From positions 496,001-560,000 of the forward strand of contig CAXXSE010000002.1 of the NCBI GenBank assembly GCA_963664935.2: a DNA stretch of 64,000 bases, given 5' to 3'. The position numbers and the translations under genes are program-made. Below the pieces are notes generated by a model that was not told where the DNA came from, ran no database searches, and was given only the letters and a program-made list of their open reading frames with translations. Positions 38,750-48,523 of the stretch are shown here, piece after piece; position 1 is the first letter of the stretch, and each line of letters opens with the position of its first letter. Source of the DNA: G963664935 sp963664935 (lineage in GTDB: Bacteria > Pseudomonadota > Gammaproteobacteria > Methylococcales > G963664935).

Positions 38750-39868
38750 ATGGCGTATTTCCCCAGTAATTCCGATACTCGATTGATGCGTTCCCTTATC
38801 CAACGCATCGCGACCGGTCCGGAAATGAGTAAAGATATATCGCGGCAAGAGGCTCGGGAAGGAATGCGGTTAATCCTCGAAAAAAAAATCGACTCGGTAC
38901 AGGCGGCGGTTTTTCTCATTGCTCTTCGCATGAAACGGGAAACCGACGATGAAAATCTTGGAATACTCGATGCCATACAGGACGCAACAAAAACCGTCGT
39001 CGCCCCTGTCGACAACGTGATAGACATAGCGGACCCTTACGACGGTTTCACCCGCCATTTACCGGCGTCCCCATTTCTTCCGGCTGTATTAGCGGCTTGC
39101 GGTATGCCCGCTTTATGCCATGGACTCGAATCGGTCGGACCCAAGCACGGTTTGACATCGAGGCAAGTCCTTCGCGCGGCGGGAATCAATGTCGATTGTT
39201 GTCCCGAGGAGGCAGCGGAGCGCATAGGCGATCCACGTATAGGCTGGTGCTATTTGGACCAAAAGGCCTTTTGCCCTCTGCTCCACGACCTCGTTAACCT
39301 TCGCACTTTGATTGTAAAACGACCGTCTATTTCGACCATCGAAACCATGGTAGCTCCCGTTCGTGGTCAGCGCGCCACCCATTTGGTTACCGGTTACGTC
39401 CACCGAGCCTACCCCAGGATTTATGCCTTGTTGGCTAAGCAAGCCGGCTTCAATTCCGCATTGATAGTCCGGGGCTCAGAAGGTGGCGTAATACCTTCGT
39501 TACGGCAACCGTCGAACTGCTTTGGATATACCGAAAATGCCGAATCGATCGAATTCAGTCTCGATCCCAATGAAATTGGTATTGCGCATTCGTTCAAGGC
39601 CGTGCCGATTCCGGTTGAACTGGTTCGAATCGATGGCGATGAAAAAACACATCCAGACACTGCAGCGATAGCCCATGCCGCGGCGGAGAAAGGTTTGAAA
39701 GCTCTTGAAGGTCAATCAGGCGCGATCCGGGATAGCCTTGTTTACGCCGGCGCCACTATAATGTGGCGAATTGGTCACTGGCGTTCTCTCCAGACCGCGG
39801 CCGATGATTTAAGAGTGGTGCTAAACAATGGAAAGGCTTTAGAACATCTAGTTTGCCGTTCTCATTAG
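38750..39868 (+). CDS. YbiB/TrpD2-like glycosyltransferase-family protein
   Basis: 372 residues related to anthranilate phosphoribosyltransferase (TrpD) but of the TrpD2/YbiB group, which binds nucleic acids rather than making tryptophan. ISRQEAREGMRLILEKKIDS then AVFLIALRMKRETDDENLG match the N-terminal helical domain. The canonical TrpD phosphoribosyl loop GTGGD is replaced by a DPYDGFTRHLP segment, supporting a non-biosynthetic role. Its start follows the DCC gene by 27 bp. It ends in TAG. Confidence 0.85.
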   Translation: MAYFPSNSDTRLMRSLIQRIATGPEMSKDISRQEAREGMRLILEKKIDSVQAAVFLIALRMKRETDDENLGILDAIQDATKTVVAPVDNVIDIADPYDGFTRHLPASPFLPAVLAACGMPALCHGLESVGPKHGLTSRQVLRAAGINVDCCPEEAAERIGDPRIGWCYLDQKAFCPLLHDLVNLRTLIVKRPSISTIETMVAPVRGQRATHLVTGYVHRAYPRIYALLAKQAGFNSALIVRGSEGGVIPSLRQPSNCFGYTENAESIEFSLDPNEIGIAHSFKAVPIPVELVRIDGDEKTHPDTAAIAHAAAEKGLKALEGQSGAIRDSLVYAGATIMWRIGHWRSLQTAADDLRVVLNNGKALEHLVCRSH

Positions 39869-39955
39869 AATGCCCGGTGAGTAATACCAACTAAACATTT
39901 GACTGACGTGTTAGAATTACAGGGTCTTAAGTAAAATCACATCGAGGTAGCCCTT

Positions 39956-40333
39956 ATGTCTGACATTCAATTCAATAACACCTTAACCGACGAAATTAAA
40001 GTATCACCCGGAGCGATTGAGCAACTCATGGCGATAACCGAAAGTGAAACCGATGTAGCCGGAGTCCGCATCTTTGTATCCGGTGGTGGTTGCAACGGCA
40101 TGGAATATGGGATGACTCTCGTCGACAAACCCAACCAATACGACAGCGTTCTGGAAGCCGACGGCATCAATATTTATGTCGATACCGTTGCACTCAGTTT
40201 TCTCGAAGGTGTGGAAATAGACTACCAGACCCAAGGCGTCAACGAGAGTTTTATTTTCAAAAATGCTTTCGCGAAAAGTGGTGGAACCGGCACGTGTGGC
40301 ACATGTGGAGCCGTGGGCGGCGGGTGTAGTTAA
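39956..40333 (+). CDS. A-type Fe-S carrier (IscA/HesB family)
   Basis: 125 residues. Fe-S carrier with Cys ligands in SGGGCNGMEYGM (~Cys46) and TCGTCGAVGGGCS at the end, a slightly extended version of the usual CGCG tail. It passes clusters to apoproteins. AGGTAG lies upstream of the ATG. It ends in TAA, with the next in-frame TAG 30 codons downstream. That is one of the genes that argue for TAA being a real stop, since the family ends just after the last Cys. Confidence 0.9.
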   Translation: MSDIQFNNTLTDEIKVSPGAIEQLMAITESETDVAGVRIFVSGGGCNGMEYGMTLVDKPNQYDSVLEADGINIYVDTVALSFLEGVEIDYQTQGVNESFIFKNAFAKSGGTGTCGTCGAVGGGCS

Positions 40334-40427
40334 TTCAGCCTCCAGCAATATACCCATCGATTGGACTGTTTAATCGATAAGATCTATTTCTCATGTCAAC
40401 CTTCACCAAACAAACACCGGCTATAGC

Positions 40428-40446
40428 GGGGGGGGGGGGGGGGGGG
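40428..40446. repeat. 19-bp poly-G tract
   Basis: Nineteen consecutive G followed by TCAGGTCTTGG. Such mononucleotide runs mutate readily in length. It is intergenic, between the IscA-like gene and a small unknown, and appears to be an expanded form of the GGGGTCAGGTCTTG end of RAYT-linked elements. Confidence 0.85.
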
Positions 40447-40495
40447 TCAGGTCTTGGAGGCAGCCAACAAGGTTGTCCGAGATTTTCAGGTCCCT

Positions 40496-40519
40496 AAAGT
40501 GGACTCATGGGTCCACTTT
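40496..40519. repeat. Solo copy of the IS-adjacent palindrome
   Basis: AAAGTGGACTCATGGGTCCACTTT, one mismatch from the 24 bp palindrome at 24147, here with no IS attached. It may be an unoccupied target, or a site left after IS loss. Confidence 0.75.
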
Positions 40520-40564
40520 AGCCTACGAGTAATACGACCAATGCTGCGATTACAAACCCTACCA

Positions 40565-40810
40565 TTATAATTTCTCCAGTTCTTTGAAGCGTTTCATTGC
40601 CGCCCGCTTAACCCGAACCACAACTGAAGTTATGAACACAACACTCAGAAAACCGAAAACAACCAGAACTTGTGATGAGTGCTGGTAGTTTTGCGCGAGC
40701 CATGTGTTACGTTCCGCCTTTATGCCGGACACCATCCAAGCCATAACCAGATTACTCTTGGGTTCTTCATGGAGCAGATCCGCAACCCCATTTTTGATGT
40801 CACCGTACAC
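40565..40810 (-). CDS. Small membrane protein, uncertain
   Basis: 81 residues from MYGDIKNGVADLLHEEPKSN, with one membrane segment VLVVFGFLSVVFITSVVV and a basic C-terminus. No family. The TAA stop is followed after one codon by TAG. Could be chance. Confidence 0.35.
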   Translation of the reverse strand: MYGDIKNGVADLLHEEPKSNLVMAWMVSGIKAERNTWLAQNYQHSSQVLVVFGFLSVVFITSVVVRVKRAAMKRFKELEKL

Positions 40811-41226
40811 GCTTTCGACACGTCAACAGCGGTTCGATTGCGCTCATCTCCAGATCTCACACCTGACAGAATCTTTGTCCTGCCTTTTCCTGTGACGCTC
40901 ACAACCTTGACTTTTAATCAACGCAGCTCACAGCGGTTTGGCAACTACTTCCGGAAGTCGCCACCGGAGAGAGCCCTCCTCCATCTTTATTATAGTTACG
41001 AGCAATACCTTCTTGCTCTCGTGGCACACCAAATCTCCGCATACGGAACTACCGCACGTGGCTCCTAAAAGTTACTCACTTCGCACATCGGGCGACACCT
41101 TAATTCTGTTGCTCAAAAGCGGGATATTGTCGAAAACCAGCTTATGTGATCGTATCATTTGTCGGCCTTAGATTGGGCATTTGACTGACTGTTTAGGGGA
41201 TTAAACTCGCGGATAAAACGAGTCGC
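40811..41226. other. Non-coding stretch
   Basis: About 415 bp, with several short inverted pieces (AGCTCACAGCGG, GGAGAGAGCCCTCC-like) but no gene or named RNA. Confidence 0.35.
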
Positions 41227-41345
41227 CTAGCCCTCCTCCAACGGTTGACTAAAATAATATCCCTGGGCTTTATCGCAATCATGTTCGGTTAAAAAATCCA
41301 GTTGGATTTTATTTTCAGCGATTTTGGCAAGCGTAATGGATAGGT
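41227..41345 (-). pseudogene. EAL-domain C-terminal remnant
   Basis: In one minus frame, TLAKIAENKIQLDFLTEHDC then DKAQGYYFSQPLEEG to a TAG. This is the end of a cyclic-di-GMP phosphodiesterase EAL domain (QL.FL...GCD..QGYYFS.PL). The preceding AEGVE part is missing, so the fragment carries an internal deletion. Not expressed as a full enzyme. Confidence 0.8.
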
Positions 41346-41527
41346 TGACGTTTCATCCATTTCTCAGTCTCCTGATAGCAATTGAGGGTGTGATTGCTTC
41401 AATGATGAAGGTACTTGGAGCAAGGAGTCAAAAGAGGTCAAATCTTTCCTTAAAGATCTTTCCTCCATGTTCGTCCGTTACCCATTGAATACCGTAAACC
41501 CGCCCCGCAAATCTAAACAAATCGAAT
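41346..41527. other. Non-coding region downstream of glgP
   Basis: About 180 bp; no gene seen. A run of G/A-rich sequence near 41420-41440 shows no clear terminator. Confidence 0.35.
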
Positions 41528-44032
41528 TTAAACCAACGCCTTCGGAGAAACGGATTCCAAATTCCAGATTTCATCGCTATATTCTTGAATCGTCCTGTCG
41601 GCGGAAAACTTACCGCTGCAGGCACAATTGAGGATGCTCATTCTTGTCCAATTTTCCTGGTCTTGGTACGCTCTAGCGGCACGCTGTTGTGCGTCGATAT
41701 AACTCCGGAAATCGGCCGCAACCATCCAGGGATCGAAAGAATTTTTGATCGAGGCGATGATTTCATTAAAAATATCCGGTTCGAAACGGTTGAAGTGGCC
41801 ACATTCCAGCAACTGCATGACCCGTGTGAAATCGTCGTCATTTTCAATGATTGAGACGGGATCGTAATTTTGCTTGGTTTCTTCGACCTGCCGAGCGGTT
41901 AAACCGAAAAGGAAAAAACTCTCCTCCCCTACTTCTTCGCGAATTTCAATGTTGGCGCCATCTAAGGTTCCTATTGTGAGTGCGCCATTCATCATAAACT
42001 TCATATTACCGGTTCCCGATGCTTCCTTTCCGGCGGTCGAGATTTGTTCCGATAAGTCCGCTCCGGGGCAGATGATTTCCATGGCGGAGACCCGATAATT
42101 GGGTAAAAACGCAAGCTTCAATTTATCGCTGACTCCGGCATCGCGGTTAACCACATTGGCGACATTGTTGATCAATTTGATGATGCGTTTTGCCAGCCAG
42201 TATCCCGGCGCTGCTTTACCCCCGATAAGTACACACCGCGGGAAGTCGCTTACGTCGCCACGCTTAATCCGATCGTAAAGGTGAATGACGTGAAGCACAT
42301 TTAACAGCTGCCGCTTGTATTCGTGGATGCGTTTGACTTGTACATCGAACATCGCGTTGGCATCGAAGGTAATGCCTAGTTCAGACTTTTTATATTCGAG
42401 TAAACGCTGTTTGTTTTTTAATTTGACCTTCCGCCAACGCTCTTGGAATTCCGGGTTGTCCGCAAATTCGGACAGTCCACGCAGCTTTTGGATATCGGTG
42501 ACCCAACCATCGCCAATGGCATCGCTAATTAAATCACTCAAGTCGGGGTTACACCACGCCAGCCAACGGCGGGGCGTGATGCCATTGGTTTTATTATTGA
42601 ATTTACCGGGCCATAGCTCGTGAAAATCCCGAAACAAACCTTCTTTCAACAATTCGGTGTGCAACCGGGCAACCCCATTTACCGAGAAACTACCGACAAT
42701 CACCAGATAGGCCATTCGAACGTGCTTTTGATCGCCTTCTTCGATCAGTGACATACGCGCTAAACGGTCGACATCTCCGGGCCATCGATTGTCGACTTCG
42801 CGCATGAAGCGGGCATTGATTTCATAAACAATTTCCAATATCCGCGGTAAAAGCCGGGTAAATAAGTCCACGGACCATTTTTCCAAGGCCTCGGGTAACA
42901 AAGTATGATTTGTATACGCCATAACCTTGGTGGTAATTCCCCAAGCTTCGTCCCAACCCAATTTGTGTTCATCGATTAGTAATCGCATCAGCTCGGCCAC
43001 GGCAATGCTGGGGTGCGTATCATTCAACTGAAAACAGTTTTTCTCGGCAAACTCACTGAAATCCTCTCCGTGAACTTCGACCCAGGAGCGAAGAACATCC
43101 TGAAGGCTGGCCGAAGCTAGAAAATATTGCTGGCGAAGTCTGAGATCTTTGCCGTTTTCACTGGCGTCATTAGGATAGAGCACCATGGTGATATGCTCGG
43201 CATTGTTTTTCGCGGCAACGGATTCAGGGTAGCTCCCCGCATTAAATTCCCCCAAATCAAAAATATCGGTGGCTTCCGCTTTCCACAAACGTAAGGTATT
43301 GACGGTCCCGTTTTGATACCCCGGGACCGGTGCGTCAAAGGGTATAGCAAGTACGTCATGGGTTTCCAGCCAACGCACATGGGTGCGGCCGTTATCGTCT
43401 TGGTAGGTATTGGTATATCCACCGAATCGAATCCGTTGGGTAAATTCCGAGTGTTCCATCTCCCAGGCGCACCCATCCCTCAACCAATGATCGGGTTCTT
43501 CGATCTGTTCACCGTTTTCGATGTGTTGGCGAAACATACCGTATTCATAGCGAAGACCATACCCCGTTACCGGCAACTGCAGCGTTGCGCAGCTATCGAT
43601 GAAGCAAGCGGCCAAACGTCCTAATCCACCATTTCCCAAACCAACATCCAATTCGCTGGTTTCCAGATCTTCCAGGGTCAGTCCTAAATCGGACATCGCG
43701 GATTTGACGATATCGGTCAAGCCTAAATTAAGCATCGCATTGCCTAAGGCTCTGCCCATTAGAAATTCCAGGGAAAGGTAGTAAGCCCGTTTACACTCTT
43801 TTTCCCGGTAGGCTTTCTGGGTGTTTTTCCAGCGCTCGGTCAAGCGCTCACGAATGGTCGCGGCAAGTGCTTCATAACAGCACGGAGGCGCCTTGCAGGA
43901 ATCGTCGCATCCTACGGTGTAATTCAGATAATGGCGAAATTGATTGACGATCGCCTTTTTATCCATTTTTAGCGGCGGAAGTTGATCCATGCGATGATGC
44001 GATTCATTTTTACATTGTAATTTTACTGCCAC
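41528..44032 (-). CDS. glgP: Glycogen/starch phosphorylase
   Basis: 834 residues, full family length. It releases glucose-1-phosphate from alpha-1,4-glucan using pyridoxal phosphate. EASGTGNMKFMMNGALTIGT carries the PLP Lys; GLGNGGLGRLAACFIDS and NDTHPSIAVAELMRLL are also typical. No other glycogen gene lies near. It ends in TAA with TAG four codons later. Conserved and intact. Confidence 0.97.
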   Translation of the reverse strand: MAVKLQCKNESHHRMDQLPPLKMDKKAIVNQFRHYLNYTVGCDDSCKAPPCCYEALAATIRERLTERWKNTQKAYREKECKRAYYLSLEFLMGRALGNAMLNLGLTDIVKSAMSDLGLTLEDLETSELDVGLGNGGLGRLAACFIDSCATLQLPVTGYGLRYEYGMFRQHIENGEQIEEPDHWLRDGCAWEMEHSEFTQRIRFGGYTNTYQDDNGRTHVRWLETHDVLAIPFDAPVPGYQNGTVNTLRLWKAEATDIFDLGEFNAGSYPESVAAKNNAEHITMVLYPNDASENGKDLRLRQQYFLASASLQDVLRSWVEVHGEDFSEFAEKNCFQLNDTHPSIAVAELMRLLIDEHKLGWDEAWGITTKVMAYTNHTLLPEALEKWSVDLFTRLLPRILEIVYEINARFMREVDNRWPGDVDRLARMSLIEEGDQKHVRMAYLVIVGSFSVNGVARLHTELLKEGLFRDFHELWPGKFNNKTNGITPRRWLAWCNPDLSDLISDAIGDGWVTDIQKLRGLSEFADNPEFQERWRKVKLKNKQRLLEYKKSELGITFDANAMFDVQVKRIHEYKRQLLNVLHVIHLYDRIKRGDVSDFPRCVLIGGKAAPGYWLAKRIIKLINNVANVVNRDAGVSDKLKLAFLPNYRVSAMEIICPGADLSEQISTAGKEASGTGNMKFMMNGALTIGTLDGANIEIREEVGEESFFLFGLTARQVEETKQNYDPVSIIENDDDFTRVMQLLECGHFNRFEPDIFNEIIASIKNSFDPWMVAADFRSYIDAQQRAARAYQDQENWTRMSILNCACSGKFSADRTIQEYSDEIWNLESVSPKALV

Positions 44033-44069
44033 GAATTATTGCTCCAGACCCTTAGTCTATTTAAACATT

Positions 44070-45827
44070 TCAAGCTTTTTTTAAAATAGACGAATCGCTA
44101 AATTGCATTCGGTATAACTTCGCATAACTGCCCTCTTTCTCTAGAAGCGCGGAATGATGACCTCGCTCCACAATCACACCTTGATCCATTACCAGGATCT
44201 GGTCGGCTTTTTCTATTGTAGAAAGTCTGTGAGCAATCACAATGGTAGTGCGTCCCTTTATCACACGTTCCAGAGCATCTTGGATTATTCTTTCCGATTG
44301 GGTATCCAGCGCTGAAGTAGCCTCGTCCAGTATGAGTATAGGTGCGTCTTTTAAAATCGCGCGGGCAATCGCCAGTCGTTGGCGTTGACCACCCGACAGT
44401 TTGACACCGTTTTCACCCACCAGCGTATCGAATCCTTCGGGTAGTTGGCTAATGAATTCCATCGCGTTGGCGGCCTCGGCCGCTTTGATGACATCCTCTC
44501 GTGTCGTAGAATCCGCCAAGACGCCATAAGCGATATTACTCTCGATGGTGTCATTGAATAACGTGACTTGTTGAGTCACCAAGGCAATTTGATGACGAAG
44601 ATTTTTCAAAACATAATGGTTGATTTCCGTATCATCCAATAATATCTCACCCGAATCGTGATCATAAAAACGGGGAATAAGACTGGCCAGTGAAGTTTTA
44701 CCACTTCCCGAATGACCGACCAAAGCAATTGTAGATCCTGGATTTGCCACAAATGACACGTCCCTCAATACCGGTTTGTCGGTGTTGGGATAGCTAAAGT
44801 TAATCGCTCTGAACTCGAGTTTGCCTTTGACACGCTCCGAAGTATGGGTGCCGTTATCCACTTCATCGGATTCATCAAGAACCTCGAAGATACTCTCCGC
44901 CGCGGCGATTCCTCTTTGAATTTTGGCGTTGACCTCACTCAATTGGCGAACGGGTTTCGGCACCAGGGTTGCCGCGGTGAGATAGGCGATAAATGCTCCG
45001 GCGCTGGCTTCATCCATCATGATCAAGGCCAAATAGATTAAAATCGCCAAAGCTGCCGCGACAATCAATTGCAAAACCGGCGTATGTATCGCCGAACTTT
45101 TTACCAGTTTCATGGATTGGCGAAAATTATTCTTGCTCGCGTCTAAAAACCTCTTTTTCTCGTAATTTTCCCCCCCGAAACTTCGGATGACTCGGTAACC
45201 ATTAATCATTTCCGCCGATACATGGGTGACATCACCCATTGACGTTTGAATTTTATGGCTGATTTTGCGAAACCGCCTGCTGGCGTAGCGGACCACGATC
45301 CCTATAATCGGCGCTACACCGATGAAAAGAATGGATAGCGTCCAGTTTATATAAAACAGGTAGCCCAGCAGGCTAACAACCGTCAAACCTTCACGAATAA
45401 CGATTTTTATGGCGTCGGTCGCCGCCGAAGTCACCTGACTGACGTTGTAGGTCACGCGGGAAATCAATTGACCGGAATTGGTGTTATCGAAGAAAGTATT
45501 GGGCAAAACCGTGTAACGGTCGAATATCTGACAGCGAAGGATATGGACGACGCTATTGGCAACCTTGGCAAGAAAATAATTTCCCAGGAACGACCCTATT
45601 CCACGAAATATGACGATACCCACCGTTGCCGCGGGAATCCAATAGACCGCCTCACGGTCTTGCTGTTCAAAGGAATCGACGATATATTGCAGCAATATCG
45701 CAAACATAGGTTGCGTTGATGCGTAAATCATAAAGCCTAAAATACTGATCGCGAAAAACCCCCAATAGGGCTTTACGTAGGATAAAAGCCTGAGATAAAT
45801 CTGTACGCCGGACTCCTGCTGCGCCAT
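44070..45827 (-). CDS. msbA: Lipid A export ABC transporter MsbA
   Basis: 585 residues. Six N-terminal membrane helices (to ~310), then an ABC ATPase domain: Walker A GHSGSGKTS, Q-loop TQQVTLF, signature LSGGQRQRLAIAR, Walker B ILILDEATSALD and IAHRLST. It flips lipid A-core across the inner membrane. It lies right after ntrC; ntrC ends in TGA 1 bp before this ATG, an arrangement not typical of E. coli. It ends in TGA. Confidence 0.95.
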   Translation of the reverse strand: MAQQESGVQIYLRLLSYVKPYWGFFAISILGFMIYASTQPMFAILLQYIVDSFEQQDREAVYWIPAATVGIVIFRGIGSFLGNYFLAKVANSVVHILRCQIFDRYTVLPNTFFDNTNSGQLISRVTYNVSQVTSAATDAIKIVIREGLTVVSLLGYLFYINWTLSILFIGVAPIIGIVVRYASRRFRKISHKIQTSMGDVTHVSAEMINGYRVIRSFGGENYEKKRFLDASKNNFRQSMKLVKSSAIHTPVLQLIVAAALAILIYLALIMMDEASAGAFIAYLTAATLVPKPVRQLSEVNAKIQRGIAAAESIFEVLDESDEVDNGTHTSERVKGKLEFRAINFSYPNTDKPVLRDVSFVANPGSTIALVGHSGSGKTSLASLIPRFYDHDSGEILLDDTEINHYVLKNLRHQIALVTQQVTLFNDTIESNIAYGVLADSTTREDVIKAAEAANAMEFISQLPEGFDTLVGENGVKLSGGQRQRLAIARAILKDAPILILDEATSALDTQSERIIQDALERVIKGRTTIVIAHRLSTIEKADQILVMDQGVIVERGHHSALLEKEGSYAKLYRMQFSDSSILKKA

Positions 45828-45828
45828 A

Positions 45829-47247
45829 TCAGTCTCCCAATCCCAACTCTTTAATCTTCCGAGTCAGCGTATTACGCCCATAACCAAGGACTTTGGCGGC
45901 ATCCTGCCGCCTTCCACGAGTAAACCCCAGAGCCGCTTCGATCAAAATGGCTTCAATTGTGGAAATAGCATTTTTTGCAATATTGGATTCTCTTTTCTTG
46001 AGACAGTTGTCAACCCAGTTTTTAAAATTATCTTCCCAGTTTTCAGTAAAGGTTTTGCTACTTTCAAGTTTGGCCACCAGTAGCTCCGGTGGTAAATCGT
46101 CCATATGAATTTCCTGACCGGAAGCCATGACCGTCAACCAAAGACAGGTGTTTTCCAATTGCCTCACATTACCCGGCCAATCCAGTGTACAGAGGTATTC
46201 CTCCGCGGCTGGCAACAATTTTTTGCATTCAACGTCCAATTCCTTAGCGGCACGGGCCAGGAAAAAGCGTAACAACAATGGAATATCGTGCTGCCTTTCC
46301 CGCAATTGAGGAACATGAATGCGAATAACATTGAGCCGATGGAATAAATCCTCCCTGAACCGTTCTTGTTCAACCAGCAATTCGAGATTTTGATGGGTAG
46401 CGGCGATAATTCGCACATCAACCTTAATCGGTACGCGAGCACCCACCGGATAAACTTCACCGTCGGCGAGAACCCGTAACAGTCGTGTTTGAAGTTCTGG
46501 GGGCATATCGCCAATTTCGTCCAAAAACAAAACCCCGGTGTCGGCTTGCTCGAAACGACCCACGCGCCGACTCTGGGCGCCGGTAAATGCGCCACGTTCG
46601 TGTCCGAACAATTCGGATTCGACCAAATCGCGAGGAATGGCCGCCATATTCAAAGCAATAAATGGTTTTGACGCTCTGGGGCTATGTTTGTGTAATGCCC
46701 GCGCGACCAGTTCCTTGCCGGTGCCCGAATCGCCATTAATCAAAACCGTAATGTGGGATCGAGCCAAGCGGCCAATTGCCCGGAAAACCTCCTGCATAGC
46801 CGGTGCTTCACCGATAATTTCATCCAATTTATATAGCGCATCCGCCGATGATCCTTGTTCGATCGATTTCCGTTGTCGATGACTGTACGCCCGACGGACC
46901 AAATCGACCACTTCATCCAAATCGACAAAAGGCTTTGGCAGATATTCGAACGCTCCACCATGGTATGCGGAGACAGCGCTTTCTAAATCCGAATGCGCGG
47001 TCATTATGATGACCGGCAAATCCGGCAAATCCTTTTGCAGGCGATCCATCAATTTCAGTCCGTCCATACCCGGCATGCGAACATCCGTTAGAATGACATC
47101 GGGCACGCCACTTTCAAAAGCCGATAACAGCGCCTTGGCGTCAGTAAAACTTTTGACCTCGATAGAAGCCTTTTGGAAAGCTTTTTCTAGAACCCAACGA
47201 ATCGATTTATCGTCATCGACGACCCATACACATGGAACTCTACTCAT
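45829..47247 (-). CDS. ntrC: Nitrogen regulator NtrC (sigma-54 activator)
   Basis: 472 residues from ATG at 47247 (MSRVPCVWVVDDDKSIRWVL); a longer frame upstream exists but does not fit the family. Receiver domain with VILTDVRMPGMDG, AAA+ domain with Walker A GDSGTGKELVARA, the sigma-54 contact ERGAFTGA, and a Fis HTH (RRQDAAKVLGYGRNTLTRKI). Partner of ntrB, whose TAG overlaps this start by a few bases. Controls glnA upstream. Confidence 0.97.
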   Translation of the reverse strand: MSRVPCVWVVDDDKSIRWVLEKAFQKASIEVKSFTDAKALLSAFESGVPDVILTDVRMPGMDGLKLMDRLQKDLPDLPVIIMTAHSDLESAVSAYHGGAFEYLPKPFVDLDEVVDLVRRAYSHRQRKSIEQGSSADALYKLDEIIGEAPAMQEVFRAIGRLARSHITVLINGDSGTGKELVARALHKHSPRASKPFIALNMAAIPRDLVESELFGHERGAFTGAQSRRVGRFEQADTGVLFLDEIGDMPPELQTRLLRVLADGEVYPVGARVPIKVDVRIIAATHQNLELLVEQERFREDLFHRLNVIRIHVPQLRERQHDIPLLLRFFLARAAKELDVECKKLLPAAEEYLCTLDWPGNVRQLENTCLWLTVMASGQEIHMDDLPPELLVAKLESSKTFTENWEDNFKNWVDNCLKKRESNIAKNAISTIEAILIEAALGFTRGRRQDAAKVLGYGRNTLTRKIKELGLGD

Positions 47248-48313
47248 CGCCAAATTCCAGGGGTAAAAAAATAGAAAAAACCGTGCGGCCCGGTGAACTG
47301 ATACATTCCACCAAGCCACCATGCCTATTGATTATCGATTGTGCAATCGACAAACCTAGCCCGGTTCCTTCGGCTCTGCTCGTGACCATGGGATAAAAAA
47401 TCTGGCTCAGCATTTCCGGCTCGATTCCCACACCGGTATCTATGACATCCAGTTTGATCACCAATTTGTTTTGTTGATGCCCAATGGTCATGCGGCGATC
47501 AATCCGTGTACGAAGGGTTATTCGCCCTTCATCGCCGACGGCCTGGGCGGCATTGAGTACGATATTTAATACCGCCTGAATAAGTTGGTCGCTGTCCGCA
47601 TACAATTCCGGAATACTAGGATCATAATCCTGCTCTATCTTAACGTTTTCAGGCGCCTCAGCTTGAACCAGTTGGCGTACGCGTTCGACAACTTTGTGAA
47701 TATTAAGCGATCTTTTTTGAGGAAGCCTTTTAGGACCCAGCATTCTATCCACCAAAACCCGGAGCCGATCAGCTTCTTCGATGACAATCTTGGTATATTC
47801 TCTTAATTCCGCACTATCCAGCTCCTGGTCCAACAGTTGCGCCGCCCCTCGTAATCCTCCCAACGGATTTTTTATTTCGTGCGCCAGTCCCCGTAGCAAC
47901 AGTCGCGAGGCATGCTGCTGCTCCAACAGCTGTTCCTCCCGGTAGATACGAAGATGGCGATCAACTTGGTGCATTTCCACCAAAATATTGGCCGGTTTGG
48001 TACCCTCATATAACGGAGTGACGAAAAAATTGACCGTGACGGGATGTTCCAACATTTCCAAAACAATATTCCTTTCCGAAAGCGAAGCACCTGTATCCAG
48101 ACAACGTACGAGATCTTCTTCAATAACTCCTTCGCATCCTCTAAATAAATCTTTTGCTGAACTACCCAGCAACTGACGAGAACTTTCCGCGAAGATCATT
48201 TCGCCGGCCGTATTGATGTACACAAGCTTGCGGGTTTTATCTAACAGTAATACCGCTGTCGTTAGGTTTTCTAAAACGTTTTGAGACAACCGGAAATCGA
48301 CAACTGGATTCAT
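47240..48313 (-). CDS. ntrB: Nitrogen sensor kinase NtrB
   Basis: 357 residues, cytoplasmic sensor kinase without membrane segments. PAS (~10-120), phosphoacceptor His in RGLAHEIKNPLGGLRGAAQL, and GHKL ATPase with NIVLNAAQA and DTGVGIEP and EGTGLGLSIAQSI. It responds to GlnB/glutamine status and phosphorylates or dephosphorylates NtrC. Overlaps ntrC by a few bases. Ends in TAG. Confidence 0.97.
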   Translation of the reverse strand: MNPVVDFRLSQNVLENLTTAVLLLDKTRKLVYINTAGEMIFAESSRQLLGSSAKDLFRGCEGVIEEDLVRCLDTGASLSERNIVLEMLEHPVTVNFFVTPLYEGTKPANILVEMHQVDRHLRIYREEQLLEQQHASRLLLRGLAHEIKNPLGGLRGAAQLLDQELDSAELREYTKIVIEEADRLRVLVDRMLGPKRLPQKRSLNIHKVVERVRQLVQAEAPENVKIEQDYDPSIPELYADSDQLIQAVLNIVLNAAQAVGDEGRITLRTRIDRRMTIGHQQNKLVIKLDVIDTGVGIEPEMLSQIFYPMVTSRAEGTGLGLSIAQSIINRHGGLVECISSPGRTVFSIFLPLEFGDE

Positions 48314-48473
48314 CGAATTGGAAAGTTAATAATGATGGTTTCGGTTTATCTACTTATCCTATAAAACCGACAAGCAAGAAGACCATACCCTAAAACGCAC
48401 CATTGTAGTGCTTTGTGGGAGAACGACCAAGTAATTTCTAAATTGAGCAGATATTGTCGGACCGCCGCCAAGA

Positions 48474-48500
48474 CAAAAAAACGCCCCATGAAGGGGCGTT
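48474..48500 (-). terminator. Rho-independent terminator of glnA
   Basis: On the minus strand, stem ACGCCCC/GGGGCGT with a short loop is followed by seven T. It lies just after the glnA stop and separates glnA from ntrB. Confidence 0.9.
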
Positions 48501-48523
48501 CCATTTCAAACCTGAGAATTCGG

